From: Flavobacteriaceae bacterium
GTDB lineage: Bacteria; Bacteroidota; Bacteroidia; Flavobacteriales; Flavobacteriaceae
DNA length: 33,570 nucleotides
Assembly (NCBI GenBank): GCA_020627885.1
Contig: JAHDGB010000010.1
Span: 1 to 33,570, forward strand
Direction of reading: 5' to 3'
Shown: positions 31,919 through 33,570 of the stretch, piece after piece
Position numbering within the stretch: position 1 is the first letter of the stretch
Layout: each line of letters starts with the position of its first letter
The notes under the pieces: model-generated
What the model saw: the letters and a program-made list of their open reading frames with translations, nothing else
Databases searched by the model: none
What the model was told of the DNA's origin: nothing
Made by a program: the position numbers and the translations under genes

Positions 31919-32989
31919 ATGCCAACTAAAATAAATACCTTTGACTTACTATGTGAATTGCTTAATACGTATTCGCAGAACTTTATTTTAAATAAATTAT
32001 GTATTCATAAAGGGACTTTTAATAGGTGGTTATCTACAAAAAAAGTTCCACAAAACTATTTTTGTGATTTAAACGAATTACTAAATAACAAATACCCAAT
32101 CCCAAATAGTTATAGAGCAAAAGATCAATTTTTTACAACAAAAGAAATTTCGAAATATTGTTATAACAAAACATTAGAAGTTTTACTCTCTCTTGATATA
32201 AAACAAGAAGAATATAACTTTATTGAGCCAAGCGCTGGTTGTTGTAATTTTTATGAAATTTTACCACAAGAAAGACGTATAGGAATTGATATAGAACCCA
32301 AAGGACATTTACAACACGAACTAAAAAAACAAAACTATCTTGAGTATTTTCCCTCTCCTAAAGGAAAATATATCGTAATTGGTAATCCACCATTCGGCTT
32401 ACGTGGAAATCTTGCGTTGCGTTTTATTAATCACTCACATCAATTTGCTGACGTTGTAGCATTTATTCTACCTCCTTTATTTAATAGTACTGGTAAGGGA
32501 GTGCCGATGACTAGAGTACAAGGATATAAACTTGCTTATAGTGAAAATTTACCTTTAAACTCTTTTGAATACCCAAATGGAGATAAAATTGAAGTCGCAA
32601 CAATATTTCAAGTTTGGGTAAAAATTAATACAGATAAAATCAAAATCGAGAATAAAAAACAATGTAAATCATTTATAAAAGTGTATTCGTTGTCTGATGG
32701 CGGTACTCCGTCAAGTACGAGAAATAAAAATTTTATCGGAAAGTGTGATGTTTATTTACCTTCTACTTGTTTTAAAGGAATGAAAGCTTACTCTTTGTTT
32801 GAAGAATTACCAAATAAAAGGGGATATGGCGTTATATTTTTGAAAGAAAAAAATAAATTGAAAGATTTATTTTTTAATAAAACTGAATGGCGGAATGTAG
32901 CTTTTTTATCAACAAATAGCGCTATAAACTTACGGACAGATTTAATTGAAAATGAAGTAATTAATAATGGTTTTTATGATACCAAATAA
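31919..32989 (+). CDS. Type II N6-adenine (NPPF) DNA methyltransferase
   Basis: 356 residues, start ATG with AAGGGG 8 bases upstream. Residues 1-60 contain an HTH-like segment (NKLCIHKGTFNRWLSTKKVP), perhaps for specificity or self-regulation. The SAM-binding motif I is FIEPSAGCCNF (E103-G107), with the acidic ribose ligand at D124 in IGIDIEP. The catalytic motif IV is GNPPFG (N156-F159). The remaining half has HSHQFADVVAFILPPLF and a beta-rich target-recognition-like part. The NPPF motif is of the N6-adenine group. It overlaps the nuclease gene by 23 bases, so it should protect the element's own DNA from that enzyme. The recognition site is unknown. Confidence 0.82.
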   Translation: MPTKINTFDLLCELLNTYSQNFILNKLCIHKGTFNRWLSTKKVPQNYFCDLNELLNNKYPIPNSYRAKDQFFTTKEISKYCYNKTLEVLLSLDIKQEEYNFIEPSAGCCNFYEILPQERRIGIDIEPKGHLQHELKKQNYLEYFPSPKGKYIVIGNPPFGLRGNLALRFINHSHQFADVVAFILPPLFNSTGKGVPMTRVQGYKLAYSENLPLNSFEYPNGDKIEVATIFQVWVKINTDKIKIENKKQCKSFIKVYSLSDGGTPSSTRNKNFIGKCDVYLPSTCFKGMKAYSLFEELPNKRGYGVIFLKEKNKLKDLFFNKTEWRNVAFLSTNSAINLRTDLIENEVINNGFYDTK

Positions 32990-33527
32990 TGAAATTGATG
33001 ATATTGCAGTTGAAATATTGAAAGAAGTTTTAAAAGAAGCTCAAGATAAATGGCTTGAACCAGATAGTAAGTATAAAGAGTATAGACGATTACAAATTGA
33101 TAAAAGAGGGAGTTTTGGTGAAAGGTTTTTTTCACAAGTTTTGTCTAAAATCTACTTTAGAAGACTTTCGATAGAATATAAAGATGGTGATCAAGGAGAT
33201 TGGGATTTAAAATTCAATGGAATGAAATTTGAAATTAAAACTTCATCAATTGATGTTAATAATAAATTTCAAAATGAAGGAATAAAAAAAGATGGTGATT
33301 ATGATGGAATATTGTTTTTAGGAGTTACTCCTAATTCACTATATATTAAATTTACATTAAAAAGTAACATCCCTTTTGATATATTACACAATAGGGGAGA
33401 TAGAAAAACTGGCAGAGGATATAAATGGGATTTTAAGGTAAAAGAAATGATAAAAGTAAAAACTTTAAGTGATATTCAGGTGGAGTTTGAAAAACATTTT
33501 TCATTTATTTTAAAAAAGGGTAAATAA
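32967..33527 (+). CDS. Probable type II restriction endonuclease, PD-(D/E)XK fold
   Basis: 186 residues. The ATG at 32967 overlaps the methyltransferase end by 23 bases; a second ATG at 32976 also fits. The core reads GSFGERFFSQVLSKIYFRRL, then DQGDWDLKFN and KFEIKTSSID: D78/D80 with E89 and K91 make the D...E-x-K centre of PD-(D/E)XK nucleases, and E52 could add the helix-borne acid. A strand YDGILFLGVTP follows, as in the EcoRV/XhoI style folds. Size is small for a restriction enzyme but within range. Pairing with a methyltransferase makes it the restriction partner (context inference). It ends 43 bases before the window edge, in which I see nothing. Confidence 0.75.
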   Translation: MVFMIPNNEIDDIAVEILKEVLKEAQDKWLEPDSKYKEYRRLQIDKRGSFGERFFSQVLSKIYFRRLSIEYKDGDQGDWDLKFNGMKFEIKTSSIDVNNKFQNEGIKKDGDYDGILFLGVTPNSLYIKFTLKSNIPFDILHNRGDRKTGRGYKWDFKVKEMIKVKTLSDIQVEFEKHFSFILKKGK

Positions 33528-33570
33528 GTATATAATTCCCAAAAAGTTACATAAGTACAAAAGTCTACTT

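Overview
The window is strongly AT-rich. Its gene content (ankyrin, leucine-rich-repeat and TPR proteins next to phage- or plasmid-type replication genes, with a DnaA_N-like initiator of the sort carried by Rickettsia plasmids) suggests an obligate intracellular alphaproteobacterium of the Rickettsiales, or a plasmid or phage-like element living in one. That placement is inference from protein style and base composition. No rRNA, tRNA, CRISPR array, insertion sequence, integrase, terminase, portal or capsid gene was recognised.

Left part (1-13.7 kb), host-interaction island. At the left edge, on the minus strand, is a short and probably truncated outer-membrane beta-barrel gene. Three minus-strand genes follow, read 5613 to 385: a coiled-coil/ankyrin protein, a coiled-coil/ankyrin/LRR protein and a long LRR protein. 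They are nearly contiguous, and two share a related C-terminal region. A 118-bp divergent region separates them from a plus-strand pair: a 2367-residue protein with a SecA-like ATPase core, a TPR-like stretch, a hydrophobic segment and a class-3-lipase-like GHSLGA domain, and then a TPR lipoprotein.

Middle part (13.7-24.3 kb), recombination and replication. A minus-strand operon (16518 to 13751) encodes three small unknown proteins, a YqaJ-family exonuclease and a RecT annealase; the last four genes are linked by 4-bp overlaps or gaps of a few bases. A winged-helix regulator lies upstream, divergent from a plus-strand series: a protein with a C-terminal DnaA_N-like domain, a protein with two tandem HTH-like repeats, a zinc-ribbon/TOPRIM/DnaB-type primase-helicase, and a 521-residue protein that may be a Rep initiator. 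Directly after this last gene are four tandem 22-bp repeats (iteron-like), three consecutive hairpins and a clear terminator, which together make a good candidate replication origin.

Right part (24.3-33.5 kb). A strong promoter drives a compact family-B DNA polymerase. Next is a two-gene cassette (a GQQK/GG-motif protein plus a small Cys/His 'MHGG' protein) present twice in tail-to-tail inverted orientation. Then come a small unknown gene, a ParB-N/MT-A70 adenine methyltransferase, an unknown 135-residue protein and an SF2 helicase with a zinc ribbon. Last, with its own promoter, is a probable type II restriction-modification pair (N6-adenine methyltransferase overlapping a PD-(D/E)XK nuclease).

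Taken together, 13.7-33.5 kb reads as the replication, recombination and DNA-modification half of a phage-plasmid-like element. It combines plasmid features (DnaA_N initiator, iterons) with phage features (RecT/YqaJ, primase-helicase, PolB), and it sits beside a cluster of probable eukaryote-directed effectors.
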